The notes under the pieces: generated by a model
What the model saw: the letters and a program-made list of their open reading frames with translations, nothing else
What the model was told of the DNA's origin: nothing
Database searches by the model: none
Program-made: the position numbers and the translations under genes
Assembly: GCA_038248505.1 (NCBI GenBank)
Contig: JBBRXJ010000064.1
Span: 1 to 20,561 of the forward strand
Reading direction: 5' to 3'
DNA from: JBBRXJ01 sp038248505
Lineage (GTDB): Bacteria > Bacteroidota > Bacteroidia > Bacteroidales > JBBRXJ01
Length of the DNA stretch: 20,561 bases
In this document: one piece after another, positions 6,986 through 13,670 of the stretch
Layout of the letters: each line of letters opens with the position of its first letter
Numbering within the stretch: the first letter of the stretch is position 1

Positions 6986-7645
6986 TTAACAAGTTCCGCA
7001 TCCGCAACCACAGCTAGCAGCTTTTTTGAGACCAGAAATAGTAAAGCTACAAACTTGAATTTTACCTTTATCGTATGGAACGCTTTCTTCAAGAATTTCA
7101 ATATTAGTAAAGCCAGCTTTGGCAATGGTGTTAAGGTACTCATTGCGAACAGACGCCCCAGCCCAGCACTCAGCTACTGCTGCAGCATCATTTTTATATT
7201 CAGCAGGAACGGGCGCGGTAGCATATATATCGCTCACCACAAATCTGCCCTTATCTTTGAGTATTCGGTATATTTCATTCCATACCGCCTGTTTATCTGA
7301 AACGTGATTTAACACACAATTTGAGATAATAACATCTGCAAGATTACCAGTAAGATTAATGCTTTCAAGCTCAGAACGAATAAAACTCACATTCTTAATC
7401 TCTAACTTTTCAGCTTGTAATTTTGCTTTCTTAATCATTGATTCAGAAATATCAATACCATAAACGTAGCCATTTTCACCAACGGTATCAGCCATTCTAA
7501 TGGCATCTGTTCCACGTCCGCTACCCAAATCAACACAAACTTCACCCAATTGTGGTAAGGCATGATTTACTGCTCCACCGCATGAAAGACAACATGTGTC
7601 CTCTGCAAGTTTGTCGTAACGTATTTCAATTTGTTTGGTTTCCAT
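6986..7645 (-). CDS. ArsM-like SAM methyltransferase with cysteine-rich tail
   Basis: A 219-residue class I methyltransferase. The SAM-binding motif VDLGSGRGTDA is at 38-48, the acidic GIDIS at 63-67, and the VIISNCVLNHVSD segment at 105-117 with VVSDIYATAPVP at 136-147 matches arsenite methyltransferases (ArsM), which carry SNCVINL and SDIVATAPLP there. Cysteines usual for arsenic binding have likely counterparts: C18/C19/C22 near the N-terminus, C110, C160 in ECWAGA (ArsM has C-x-GGA or similar) and C199. The last eight residues, CGCGCGTC, add four cysteines as a metal-binding tail. It is shorter than most ArsM and its motif after C110 is altered (NHV for NLS), so a different substrate, such as a thiol peptide or another metalloid, is possible. 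No arsR regulator or ars efflux gene is in the window. It lies 47 bases after the DUF6132 gene and 69 before the peptide gene. Confidence 0.82.
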   Translation of the reverse strand: METKQIEIRYDKLAEDTCCLSCGGAVNHALPQLGEVCVDLGSGRGTDAIRMADTVGENGYVYGIDISESMIKKAKLQAEKLEIKNVSFIRSELESINLTGNLADVIISNCVLNHVSDKQAVWNEIYRILKDKGRFVVSDIYATAPVPAEYKNDAAAVAECWAGASVRNEYLNTIAKAGFTNIEILEESVPYDKGKIQVCSFTISGLKKAASCGCGCGTC

Positions 7646-7692
7646 TTATCTGATTTTAAATTGCTTTAACTGAGTTATACAGTAAAATAATA

Positions 7693-7926
7693 TTATTCTT
7701 GAATGCTTGCTTCAGTCTGGTTGGCATTTTTAGGTTTAGACATATCGAAACCAAGAACAGCACCCATTAAACCGCCGTAAAAAGTCATTGTTATTGGATT
7801 TGATGTTATAGGACACGTACCAGAAGAACATCCAATAAAATAATAATAGGCAAAGCCGCCAATTATACCGATTCCTGTATAGATTAAAAACTTTGGCTTT
7901 AGTAGAGCTTTAAAAATGTTTTTCAT
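7693..7926 (-). CDS. DUF6132 family small membrane protein
   Basis: A 77-residue protein with two hydrophobic segments (about 14-32 and 48-60) flanking the conserved loop IGCSSGTCPITSNP, the signature of DUF6132. The two loop cysteines, four residues apart, probably face the periplasm and may bind metal or exchange disulfides. The ATG at 7926 is chosen; the longer open frame upstream overlaps the end of the thioredoxin gene and has no family similarity. It is 7 bases after that gene, so the two are almost certainly co-transcribed. Members are common in Bacteroidota beside thioredoxin and rhodanese-like genes; the function is not known. A disulfide partner of the lipid-anchored thioredoxin is a reasonable inference from the pairing and shared compartment. 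Confidence 0.82.
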   Translation of the reverse strand: MKNIFKALLKPKFLIYTGIGIIGGFAYYYFIGCSSGTCPITSNPITMTFYGGLMGAVLGFDMSKPKNANQTEASIQE

Positions 7927-7933
7927 GGTATAA

Positions 7934-8398
7934 CTATTTTGTAATAAGTTTATCAATGTTTGCAAAGAATTGTTCCTTTGATATAGCTCCCATAGCCGAC
8001 TGTGGCTGACCATTCATTGGTATAAATAGGAAAGTTGGAATACTTTGAATTCCTAATTCACCAGCTAATTGTTTCTCTTTGTCAATATCAATTTTATAAA
8101 TATCGACTTTACCCGCATACTTTTTAAAGGCTTCATCAACAATAGGTGACATTACTCGACATGGACCACACCATGTTGCATAAAAATCAATTACCATTGG
8201 ACGTTTACCCAAAAATTGCCATTCTTTACTTTTTTCATAATTAAAAACTTTTTGAAGGAATAATACACGAGTCATGTGTTGAATTGTTGCTTGTGTTTGC
8301 TGTGTTTCAGCAGGCACAACGGCATTCTCAGTGTTGCCCGCACTGCAACTTATGGCTACCAACATAGCCCCTACTACTAATTTACTAATGTTTTTCAT
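7934..8398 (-). CDS. thioredoxin-like lipoprotein
   Basis: A 154-residue thioredoxin-fold protein with WCGPC at 76-80, the cis-Pro of SIPTFLF near 119, and the DFYATW strand. Residues 1-17 form a signal peptide ending in VAISC; Cys18 fits a lipobox loosely, so the protein is probably lipid-anchored with its active site in the periplasm. The start at 8398 (MKNISKLVV) is preferred over an ATG at 8434, because it begins directly with the signal sequence and lies 23 bases after a perfect -7 box. Between the anchor and the fold is a linker rich in Gln, Thr and Ala (about 19-45). It is first gene of the minus-strand cluster. The CGPC active site suggests a reductant rather than an oxidase; it could keep cysteines of the DUF6132 loop or other exported thiols reduced. 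Confidence 0.9.
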   Translation of the reverse strand: MKNISKLVVGAMLVAISCSAGNTENAVVPAETQQTQATIQHMTRVLFLQKVFNYEKSKEWQFLGKRPMVIDFYATWCGPCRVMSPIVDEAFKKYAGKVDIYKIDIDKEKQLAGELGIQSIPTFLFIPMNGQPQSAMGAISKEQFFANIDKLITK

Positions 8399-8421
8399 AA
8401 TTGTTTTTATATTAACGTATG

Positions 8422-8429
8422 CAAATATA
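8422..8429 (-). promoter_or_regulatory. Bacteroidota -7 box for the thioredoxin-led cluster
   Basis: On the minus strand the bases read TATATTTG, a full match to TAnnTTTG, 23 bases before the chosen ATG at 8398. No clear TTTG -33 element is seen 19-21 bases upstream. No other full match was found inside the cluster, which supports transcription of the seven genes mainly from here. Confidence 0.5.
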
Positions 8430-8501
8430 TACATATTTAGTGATTTATTATTTACTTAGTTGAAATATTTTTTAAAGTGCTAATATAATGATAATTGTGA
8501 T

Positions 8502-8873
8502 TTATGATTTTCGAAACATAAAATAAACCGCAAGAACTAAAAAGCCAAAACCCACTAAATGATTCCATCGTATTTGTTCGTTTTTAAATAGAACAATTAC
8601 AAAAACACTGAAAACAGTTAAGTTTATAACTTCTTGAATGACTTTAAGCTGAACCAGCGAAAAGGGTCCGCCATACTCACTATAACCAATGCGGTTTGCT
8701 GGTACCTGAAGCATATACTCAAAAAAAGCAATACCCCAGCTTAGTAATATAATTCCAATAATTCCTAGATTTTGTGACCATTTCATATCACCAGACTTTA
8801 AATGTCCGTACCAAGCAAAGGTCATAAATGTATTGGAGAGTGTGAGAAGGATTATGGTATATAGAGGCTTCAT
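8502..8873 (-). CDS. DUF486/DMT-superfamily small membrane protein
   Basis: A 123-residue protein with four hydrophobic helices (about 3-20, 33-52, 70-94 and 102-120). The segments LSNTFMTFAWYGHLK, LSWGIAFFEYMLQVPANRIGY and FSLVQLKVIQEVINLTVF are characteristic of DUF486, a four-helix group of the drug/metabolite transporter superfamily. The frame is open upstream to 8966, but that extension overlaps the four-helix-bundle remnant in another frame and lacks similarity, so I start at 8873 (MKPLYTIIL). The substrate is unknown. It is on the same strand as the thioredoxin-led cluster, 103 bases upstream of it, with a -7 box between, so it probably belongs to a separate unit. Confidence 0.85.
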   Translation of the reverse strand: MKPLYTIILLTLSNTFMTFAWYGHLKSGDMKWSQNLGIIGIILLSWGIAFFEYMLQVPANRIGYSEYGGPFSLVQLKVIQEVINLTVFSVFVIVLFKNEQIRWNHLVGFGFLVLAVYFMFRKS

Positions 8874-8898
8874 AAAATGAGTTGATGAGTTTATGGGG

Positions 8899-9048
8899 TT
8901 ATCCGCTGCGGCGAATTTGATGGGTTGATTTGTGAAGGGCGTTGAGCATTCTTCCTGCTTCTTCAATTTTAGTTTTGATTAGAGTAGCTAAAAGGGAAAA
9001 GAATGTTATTCGTAAATTATATTCAATTTCTATAGACCATAAAAATAC
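8899..9048 (-). pseudogene. remnant of a four-helix-bundle (S23-like) protein gene
   Basis: From a stop at 9049-9051 to one at 8899-8901 the minus strand encodes about 49 residues with no start codon. The middle reads EIEYNLRITFFSLLATLIKTK and then IEEAGRMLNALHKSTHQ, which resembles the last helix of the four-helix-bundle proteins related to 23S rRNA intervening-sequence products (pattern E-E-x-G-x-M-L-N-A-L-x-K-S). The gene's first three helices are missing; nitroreductase coding ends just beside it at 9059. The sequence after it (GATGAGTTGATGAG on the plus strand, to about 8893) is the short direct-repeat type often found behind such genes. Confidence 0.45.
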
Positions 9049-9058
9049 TCAATCCTAT

Positions 9059-9598
9059 TTAGTATTTATTCCAATGGCACATTTCATTCATACTTTTTCT
9101 GATTTTGCTACGCAGCTTATACCCATCAGCCGAATAACCAACAGCAATCAATAATGCAATTCGTTTTCTTTTGGGTATTTTTAAATGCTCTTTCACCTTT
9201 CTTTCATTAAACCAGCCAATCATACAAGTACCCAAGCCGAGTTCAGTAGCTTGCATGCAAAAAATATTTGCAGCAATACCGATATCCATTAGTGGAAAAT
9301 TACGGTCTTTTAACTTCCCGCCAATCCAGCTAGTGAAATTGGGCGGTTCAATCACAAGTACCACCCAAGCTTTGGCTTGAAGTGCAAATTTATTCATTAC
9401 TATATCCGATGCACATGTCGACATCTGCGAAACAGTTCCCGGATCATCCACGGCAATAACGATCCATGGTTGTGAATTGCATGCCGATGGAGACAGACGA
9501 AGTGCCTCTATACATTGCAGCAGTTTTTCTTTTTCGACCGGTCGTTCAGAATATTTCCGGACGCTTTGGCGTTGAGTAATCAGAGTTAAGAATGACAT
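9059..9598 (-). CDS. nitroreductase family protein
   Basis: A 179-residue FMN-dependent oxidoreductase. The N-terminal RQSVRKYSERPVEKEKLLQCIEALRLSPSACNSQPW is the standard FMN-phosphate and ring-contact segment (R-x-S-x-R, then S-x-x-N-x-Q-P-W). MDIGIAANIFCMQATELGLGTCMIGWF is the central helix with the dimer contact, and the end carries IALLIAVGYSADG. The length fits the short group of the family. Such enzymes reduce nitro compounds, quinones or flavins with NAD(P)H; the true substrate cannot be inferred. It lies alone, between the antiporter and the four-helix remnant. I see no -7 box in the 150 bases before it. Confidence 0.9.
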   Translation of the reverse strand: MSFLTLITQRQSVRKYSERPVEKEKLLQCIEALRLSPSACNSQPWIVIAVDDPGTVSQMSTCASDIVMNKFALQAKAWVVLVIEPPNFTSWIGGKLKDRNFPLMDIGIAANIFCMQATELGLGTCMIGWFNERKVKEHLKIPKRKRIALLIAVGYSADGYKLRSKIRKSMNEMCHWNKY

Positions 9599-9751
9599 AC
9601 ACTATTTAATGAATTTAATAGATTAATTTTTGTATTAGGTAAATCAATATTTATAGCAATAATAACACTTTATCCAACAATCTGAATTTCTTCCAAACAC
9701 CCAATTTTTCATACGAATATACCATCATACAAACTCATTAACTTATTTACT

Positions 9752-11749
9752 TCATAAGTTATCATCCTCGTTTTCATTTTTAACAAAGAGTTCATTAACC
9801 AAAACGGTTTTTTCTGTTTTGCCTAAAAAGTAGGCAATATCGTCTTTTGCGAAAATTAAGGTAGCTTCTGGATGCTCATAAATATTGTTGTTACGCTTCA
9901 CTGCAACTAAAGTAACACCAAATCGTTCTCTAAATTTCAATTCATTGCGTGTTTTTCCAATAATATTTGAATTGGCCTCAACTTTAATTGCCCAAGTTTC
10001 GAGATCTGGGATTTCTTTTAAGAGATTAAATCGCTGTTTATCTGCCTTTTGTCTAAAAATACCATAGTTGTCATCTCTAATTTTTGCAATGGCCTTATTT
10101 AACTTATCGCGTGGTATTAGTAATTTAGTTAGCATTCGCTCAAATAAATCAATAGATGTTTCAAACTCTTCGGGAATAACCTGGTTGGCACCTGCTTTAT
10201 AAAGGAATTCAATATCGTTAATCTCTTTGGTACGAACGATTATATGCGCATGTTTATTAAGATTTCGAACTTTTTCAGTAATATTCATCGAAATAATTTT
10301 GTTTCCTACTGAAATGACTATCACTTCCGCTGTTTCTATATGAGCTTTATGTAGTACAGGCTCATTCGTTGCATCGCCATACAATACCGACTGCCCTTTA
10401 ATTTGCATACTACGAACCGTTGCTGGATCAAAAACTATGGATATATAGGGTAGATTTATATACTTTGTCATGAATGCTAAATTTAATGCTCGGGGGTCTT
10501 TCCCTATAATTACAACGTGTTTATTTAGCTGCTCTATTGGAGGCTGATGTAAAGGAAACATCCCATCTACCATTAATTTAGGCAAAGGTAGTTTTAGTAA
10601 AATTGTTGCTAATGATCGTCCCCATTGAATAAGAAATGGAGTTAAAGCCATTGTAGTGATTGCTACGGCTAAAAATAACTGATAATAGAACTCAGACAAA
10701 ATTTTATAGTTGAAGCCTAATTTTGAGAGTATAAAAGAAAATTCACCTACTTGACTGAGTGCCAATCCAGCCATTACCGTACCTCTAAAGGTGTGTCCCA
10801 TAATAAAAGCAGTACCCCCAGCAATAGTAGTTTTCACAACAATTACAACTAAAACAGTAGTAAAAACAAGTTGAAAATTATCAACCACGAAATTTAAATT
10901 TAATAACATCCCGATGGATACAAAAAAGAAGCTTGAAAAGGTATCTTTAAAAGGTATTAAATTTCCAAAAGCATTGTGACTATACTCCGACTCAGAAATC
11001 ATTAGTCCAGCCAAAAAGGCACCGAAAGCGAACGACATTCCAATTTTATTGGTAAGCAGAGCAACAGATAAACAAATTAAAAGGATAACCATTAAGAATA
11101 ACTCATGATTTTTTGTGATTGCAATTACATGCAAAAACCATGGCATAACCCATTTGTTGCCAACATATACAATGGCAATTATTACAACAGACTTTATGCC
11201 AAGCCAAAAAAATTGTAATCCTAAACCCTCAACATTTCCACCTAAAATAGGTGTAAACAATAAAAGTGGGATAAGAATAATATCTTGGAAAATGAGTATT
11301 CCAATAACGGTTCGGCCATAGTTAGAAGTTATTTCAGAGCGATCTTGTAAAACTTTAAGAACTACAGCGGTACTGCTGAGTGCGGTAATAAAGCCTACAA
11401 AAAGCGAGCTGGACCAATTTAAGTTGTAAAACCGTGCAATAAACATGGTTATTGATGCGGTTAAGATGAGTTGGATGAAACCACCCAAAAAAACTATGCG
11501 ACGAATTTTAAAAAGATGTTTTAGCGAAAATTCAAGTCCAATAGAGAACATGAGTAAAATAATTCCCATTTCGGCCATTAATTCAATACTCTGTGGAGCC
11601 TTAATAATCCCCAAACAATACGGACCGGCTATAATACCTGTAATTAAATATCCGATAATGGTGGGTACCTTAATTTTTGTAAATATAAAATTCACAAAAG
11701 TAGAAAGTGCAAAAATGACAACAATATCCTCTAAAATAGAATGTTCCAT
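9752..11749 (-). CDS. Kef-type monovalent cation/proton antiporter (CPA2) with RCK and TrkA-C domains
   Basis: A 665-residue inner-membrane protein. Residues 1-390 form about twelve helices with family segments VPTIIGYLITGIIAGP (28-43), MGIILLMFSIGLEFS (61-75), the FQD of the ion site (154-156), FGAFLAGLMISES (242-254) and LALSQVGEFSFIL (329-341). Residues 411-530 are a TrkA-N/RCK domain and about 570-655 a TrkA-C domain. This layout is that of KefB/KefC/YbaL-like potassium efflux systems. The first loop of the RCK domain reads VVIIGKDPRALN where GxGxxG is expected, so NAD(H) control may be altered. A Kef partner (KefF/KefG) is not adjacent. Glutathione-linked gating as in E. coli should not be assumed, since Bacteroidota generally lack glutathione. 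Confidence 0.9.
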   Translation of the reverse strand: MEHSILEDIVVIFALSTFVNFIFTKIKVPTIIGYLITGIIAGPYCLGIIKAPQSIELMAEMGIILLMFSIGLEFSLKHLFKIRRIVFLGGFIQLILTASITMFIARFYNLNWSSSLFVGFITALSSTAVVLKVLQDRSEITSNYGRTVIGILIFQDIILIPLLLFTPILGGNVEGLGLQFFWLGIKSVVIIAIVYVGNKWVMPWFLHVIAITKNHELFLMVILLICLSVALLTNKIGMSFAFGAFLAGLMISESEYSHNAFGNLIPFKDTFSSFFFVSIGMLLNLNFVVDNFQLVFTTVLVVIVVKTTIAGGTAFIMGHTFRGTVMAGLALSQVGEFSFILSKLGFNYKILSEFYYQLFLAVAITTMALTPFLIQWGRSLATILLKLPLPKLMVDGMFPLHQPPIEQLNKHVVIIGKDPRALNLAFMTKYINLPYISIVFDPATVRSMQIKGQSVLYGDATNEPVLHKAHIETAEVIVISVGNKIISMNITEKVRNLNKHAHIIVRTKEINDIEFLYKAGANQVIPEEFETSIDLFERMLTKLLIPRDKLNKAIAKIRDDNYGIFRQKADKQRFNLLKEIPDLETWAIKVEANSNIIGKTRNELKFRERFGVTLVAVKRNNNIYEHPEATLIFAKDDIAYFLGKTEKTVLVNELFVKNENEDDNL

Positions 11750-12030
11750 ATTTGGTTTTTATATGATGAAGAAATTGTAAATTAGCGAATAAAACACAAA
11801 ATTTTAAAAAATGAAATTAAAATCAATATAAACGCCCTAAAAAACATCATAATTTGCAAATGCTAATCTGTATTTTTCATCTTCAATTGAAATCTTTTTT
11901 TGTACAACGGAGCAAATGGTAATCTCTGAATAGACATACCATATAGGTTTTAAATATACATCAATATTTAAAAAAAATCAGAAAACCAGAACTCCCATTC
12001 AAGCATGGTGGCATAAAACAATAAAAAAAA

Positions 12031-13068
12031 TTATGGTGCAGGATTGGGATGTGATAGATGAATTGCTTCTATTTTTTGCAAAACATCATCACTAAGCTGA
12101 ACGTTAATACTATCAATATTCTCACGTAATTGAGTCATATTTGTTGCCCCAATTATATTTGCTGTGAGAAATGCTTGCCTGTTAATAAATGCTAAAGCCA
12201 TTTTTGCAGCTGAAATTCCATAATCGTCGGCAAGCATAACATATTTTTTGCACGCAATTTGTGAGTAATCATTGCTGTATCGCTGAAAAACGGGAAACAA
12301 ATTTAAGCGTGCTTTTTTATCAGATTTCTGAAAATATTTGCCTGTTAATGTTCCAAATGCTAAGGGAGAATAAGCCATTAATCCAATTTTTTCGCGAATT
12401 GCTATTTCGGCCAAGCCAATTTCAAAAGAACGATTGAGTAAATTATACGGATTTTGTATACTAACTACTCTTGGCAATCCTTTTAATTCAGCATATTTTA
12501 AATAGCTCATTATTCCATAGGGCGTTTCATTTGAAATACCTATATGTCTTATTTTCCCTTGCTGTATAAAGCTTTGTAGGGTGATTAGTATTTCTTCAAA
12601 ATTATCATTCCACATTTCATTTACATCGTGTTTATAACCAAGCTGTCTGAAATAATTGGTTTTTCTCTCAGGCCAATGCAATTGATAGGTATCGATGTAA
12701 TCGGTTTTTAAACGTTTGAGACTTGCCTCTAACGCACTCGTTAGTTGGTTTGGGGTAAAACGAGGACCACCGCGAATATAGTGAAAATCAGCTCCAGGGC
12801 CAATTATCTTTGAAGCAAGCACAAACTGATCTCTATTTTTACGTTGCTGAATCCAATTTCCAATAATCTCTTCAGTTCTGCCGTAAGTTTTTTCATTGGC
12901 TAAAACGGGGTACATCTCCGCAGTATCAATGAAGTTAATACCTTGCGAAATGGCGTAGTCCAACTGCTCAAAGGCCTCGTCTTGTGTATTTTGTTCGCCA
13001 AAGGTCATGGTGCCTAGGCAGAGTTTGGAAACTTTAATATAGGTAGTACCAAGTGTTGTGAATTGCAT
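12031..13068 (-). CDS. tas: Tas-like NADP(H)-dependent aldo/keto reductase
   Basis: A 345-residue (beta/alpha)8 oxidoreductase very close in length and sequence to E. coli Tas (346 residues). Shared stretches include LGTMTFGEQN, GINFIDTAEMYPV, SLKRLKTDYIDTYQLHWPER, the GKIRHIGISNET turn, IQNPYNLLNRSFE and the C-terminal HLSHPNPAP. The catalytic tetrad is visible as D48, Y53, K87 and H131. It reduces an aldehyde or ketone with NADPH; the natural substrate of Tas is not settled. The gene is monocistronic as far as can be seen and has a -7 box 25 bases before its ATG. It is separated from the antiporter by 281 bases with no recognisable content. Confidence 0.93.
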   Translation of the reverse strand: MQFTTLGTTYIKVSKLCLGTMTFGEQNTQDEAFEQLDYAISQGINFIDTAEMYPVLANEKTYGRTEEIIGNWIQQRKNRDQFVLASKIIGPGADFHYIRGGPRFTPNQLTSALEASLKRLKTDYIDTYQLHWPERKTNYFRQLGYKHDVNEMWNDNFEEILITLQSFIQQGKIRHIGISNETPYGIMSYLKYAELKGLPRVVSIQNPYNLLNRSFEIGLAEIAIREKIGLMAYSPLAFGTLTGKYFQKSDKKARLNLFPVFQRYSNDYSQIACKKYVMLADDYGISAAKMALAFINRQAFLTANIIGATNMTQLRENIDSINVQLSDDVLQKIEAIHLSHPNPAP

Positions 13069-13093
13069 CTTTTTTGTTTTATGTGAAGATAAA

Positions 13094-13101
13094 CAAAAAT
13101 A
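13094..13101 (-). promoter_or_regulatory. Bacteroidota -7 box upstream of the aldo/keto reductase
   Basis: Minus-strand TATTTTTG matches TAnnTTTG fully and lies 25 bases before the ATG at 13068, giving a short leader. A TTTAG about 21 bases further upstream is a weak candidate for the -33 element. Confidence 0.5.
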
Positions 13102-13182
13102 GGGACTAGAGACAGATGATGCCTAAATAGGAAAATAGATGGAATGTTATTACTCAATTGAGACCTCAGCCACCTACTTTAT

Positions 13183-13233
13183 CTTAGTGCCCTCAGTGTC
13201 GCTGCGTCGACCTTTGTGACCTTAGTGGTTTTC
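13183..13233. repeat. degenerate CTTAGTG/CTTTGTG repeat
   Basis: The plus strand holds imperfect units of about 9-11 bases: CTTAGTGCC, CTCAGTGTCG, CTGCGTCGA, CCTTTGTGA, CCTTAGTGG. This matches the 'ACCACTAAGGNCACTAAGG' type of short repeat scattered through many bacterial genomes, often near GxxExxY or four-helix-bundle genes. It lies in the gap between the aldo/keto reductase and the tRNAs and does not encode anything I can see. Confidence 0.4.
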
Positions 13234-13333
13234 TTCATCATCACGTCAAAATCAACATATCGCCCTCTCATCTACTTTATGTGCCCATAGAGCTCTCAGG
13301 GGTAAATAGTTGCTTTAATAAATGATGATTGTG

Positions 13334-13406
13334 AGCGGAAAACGAGACTCGAACTCGCGACCCTCAGCTTGGGAAGCTGATGCTCTACCAACTGAGCTAT
13401 TTCCGC
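13334..13406 (-). tRNA. tRNA-Gly (anticodon CCC)
   Basis: On the minus strand the 5' acceptor GCGGAAA pairs with TTTCCGC; D-arm AGCTCAGTTGGTAGAGC, anticodon stem TCAGC/GCTGA with loop TTCCCAA (anticodon at 13371-13373), and T-arm GTTCGAGTC are all present. The discriminator base is U, usual for glycine tRNAs. The 3' CCA is not encoded (the next bases read CACA...), so it is added after transcription. It reads the GGG codon. Confidence 0.95.
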
Positions 13407-13421
13407 ATAAAAAGAAGATAG

Positions 13422-13493
13422 AGCCTTCCATGGGAATTGAACCCACGACCTGCTCATTACGAGTGAGCTGCTCTACCGCTGAGCTAAGAAGGC
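13422..13493 (-). tRNA. tRNA-Thr (anticodon CGT)
   Basis: On the minus strand acceptor GCCTTCT pairs with GGAAGGC (one G-U), followed by D-arm AGCTCAGCGGTAGAGC, anticodon stem GCTCA/TGAGC with loop CTCGTAA (anticodon CGU, 13459-13461) and T-arm GGGTTCAATTCCC. CCA is not encoded. It is transcribed 15 bases before tRNA-Gly, so both likely share one precursor. It reads the ACG codon. Confidence 0.95.
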
Positions 13494-13514
13494 GTTATTA
13501 ACTTTATGGAAGAT

Positions 13515-13552
13515 GGTAGATTGAAGATGGTTGCTCCCATCTTTAATCTTCC
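13515..13552. repeat. 16-base inverted repeat upstream of the tRNA pair
   Basis: Arms GGTAGATTGAAGATGG (13515-13530) and CCATCTTTAATCTTCC (13537-13552) are complementary apart from one T-T mismatch and one G-U, around a 6-base loop. The left arm also contains a small direct repeat (GAAGATGG occurs at 13509 and 13523). It lies between the Ste24-type protease gene and the tRNAs, both on the minus strand, so it could end the protease transcript, though no clear T-tract follows. Confidence 0.5.
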
Positions 13553-13670
13553 AACCTCAATCAAAATCAATTGCAAAAATATAAATTAGAAATTAAGTTC
13601 AAGCAATGTACAAGAGAAATTAAAGAAGAAGAAAGAAGAAATCATCTGCGAATACGAATGCCTAAAGGAA

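Noticed and set aside
8874..8966. N-terminal extension of the DUF486 protein
   Set aside because: It reads through the four-helix remnant in the wrong frame; the first helix of the family starts at the ATG at 8873.
13183..13233. Possible CRISPR-like array
   Set aside because: Units are only about 10 bases, imperfect and contiguous, with no spacers and no cas genes in the window.
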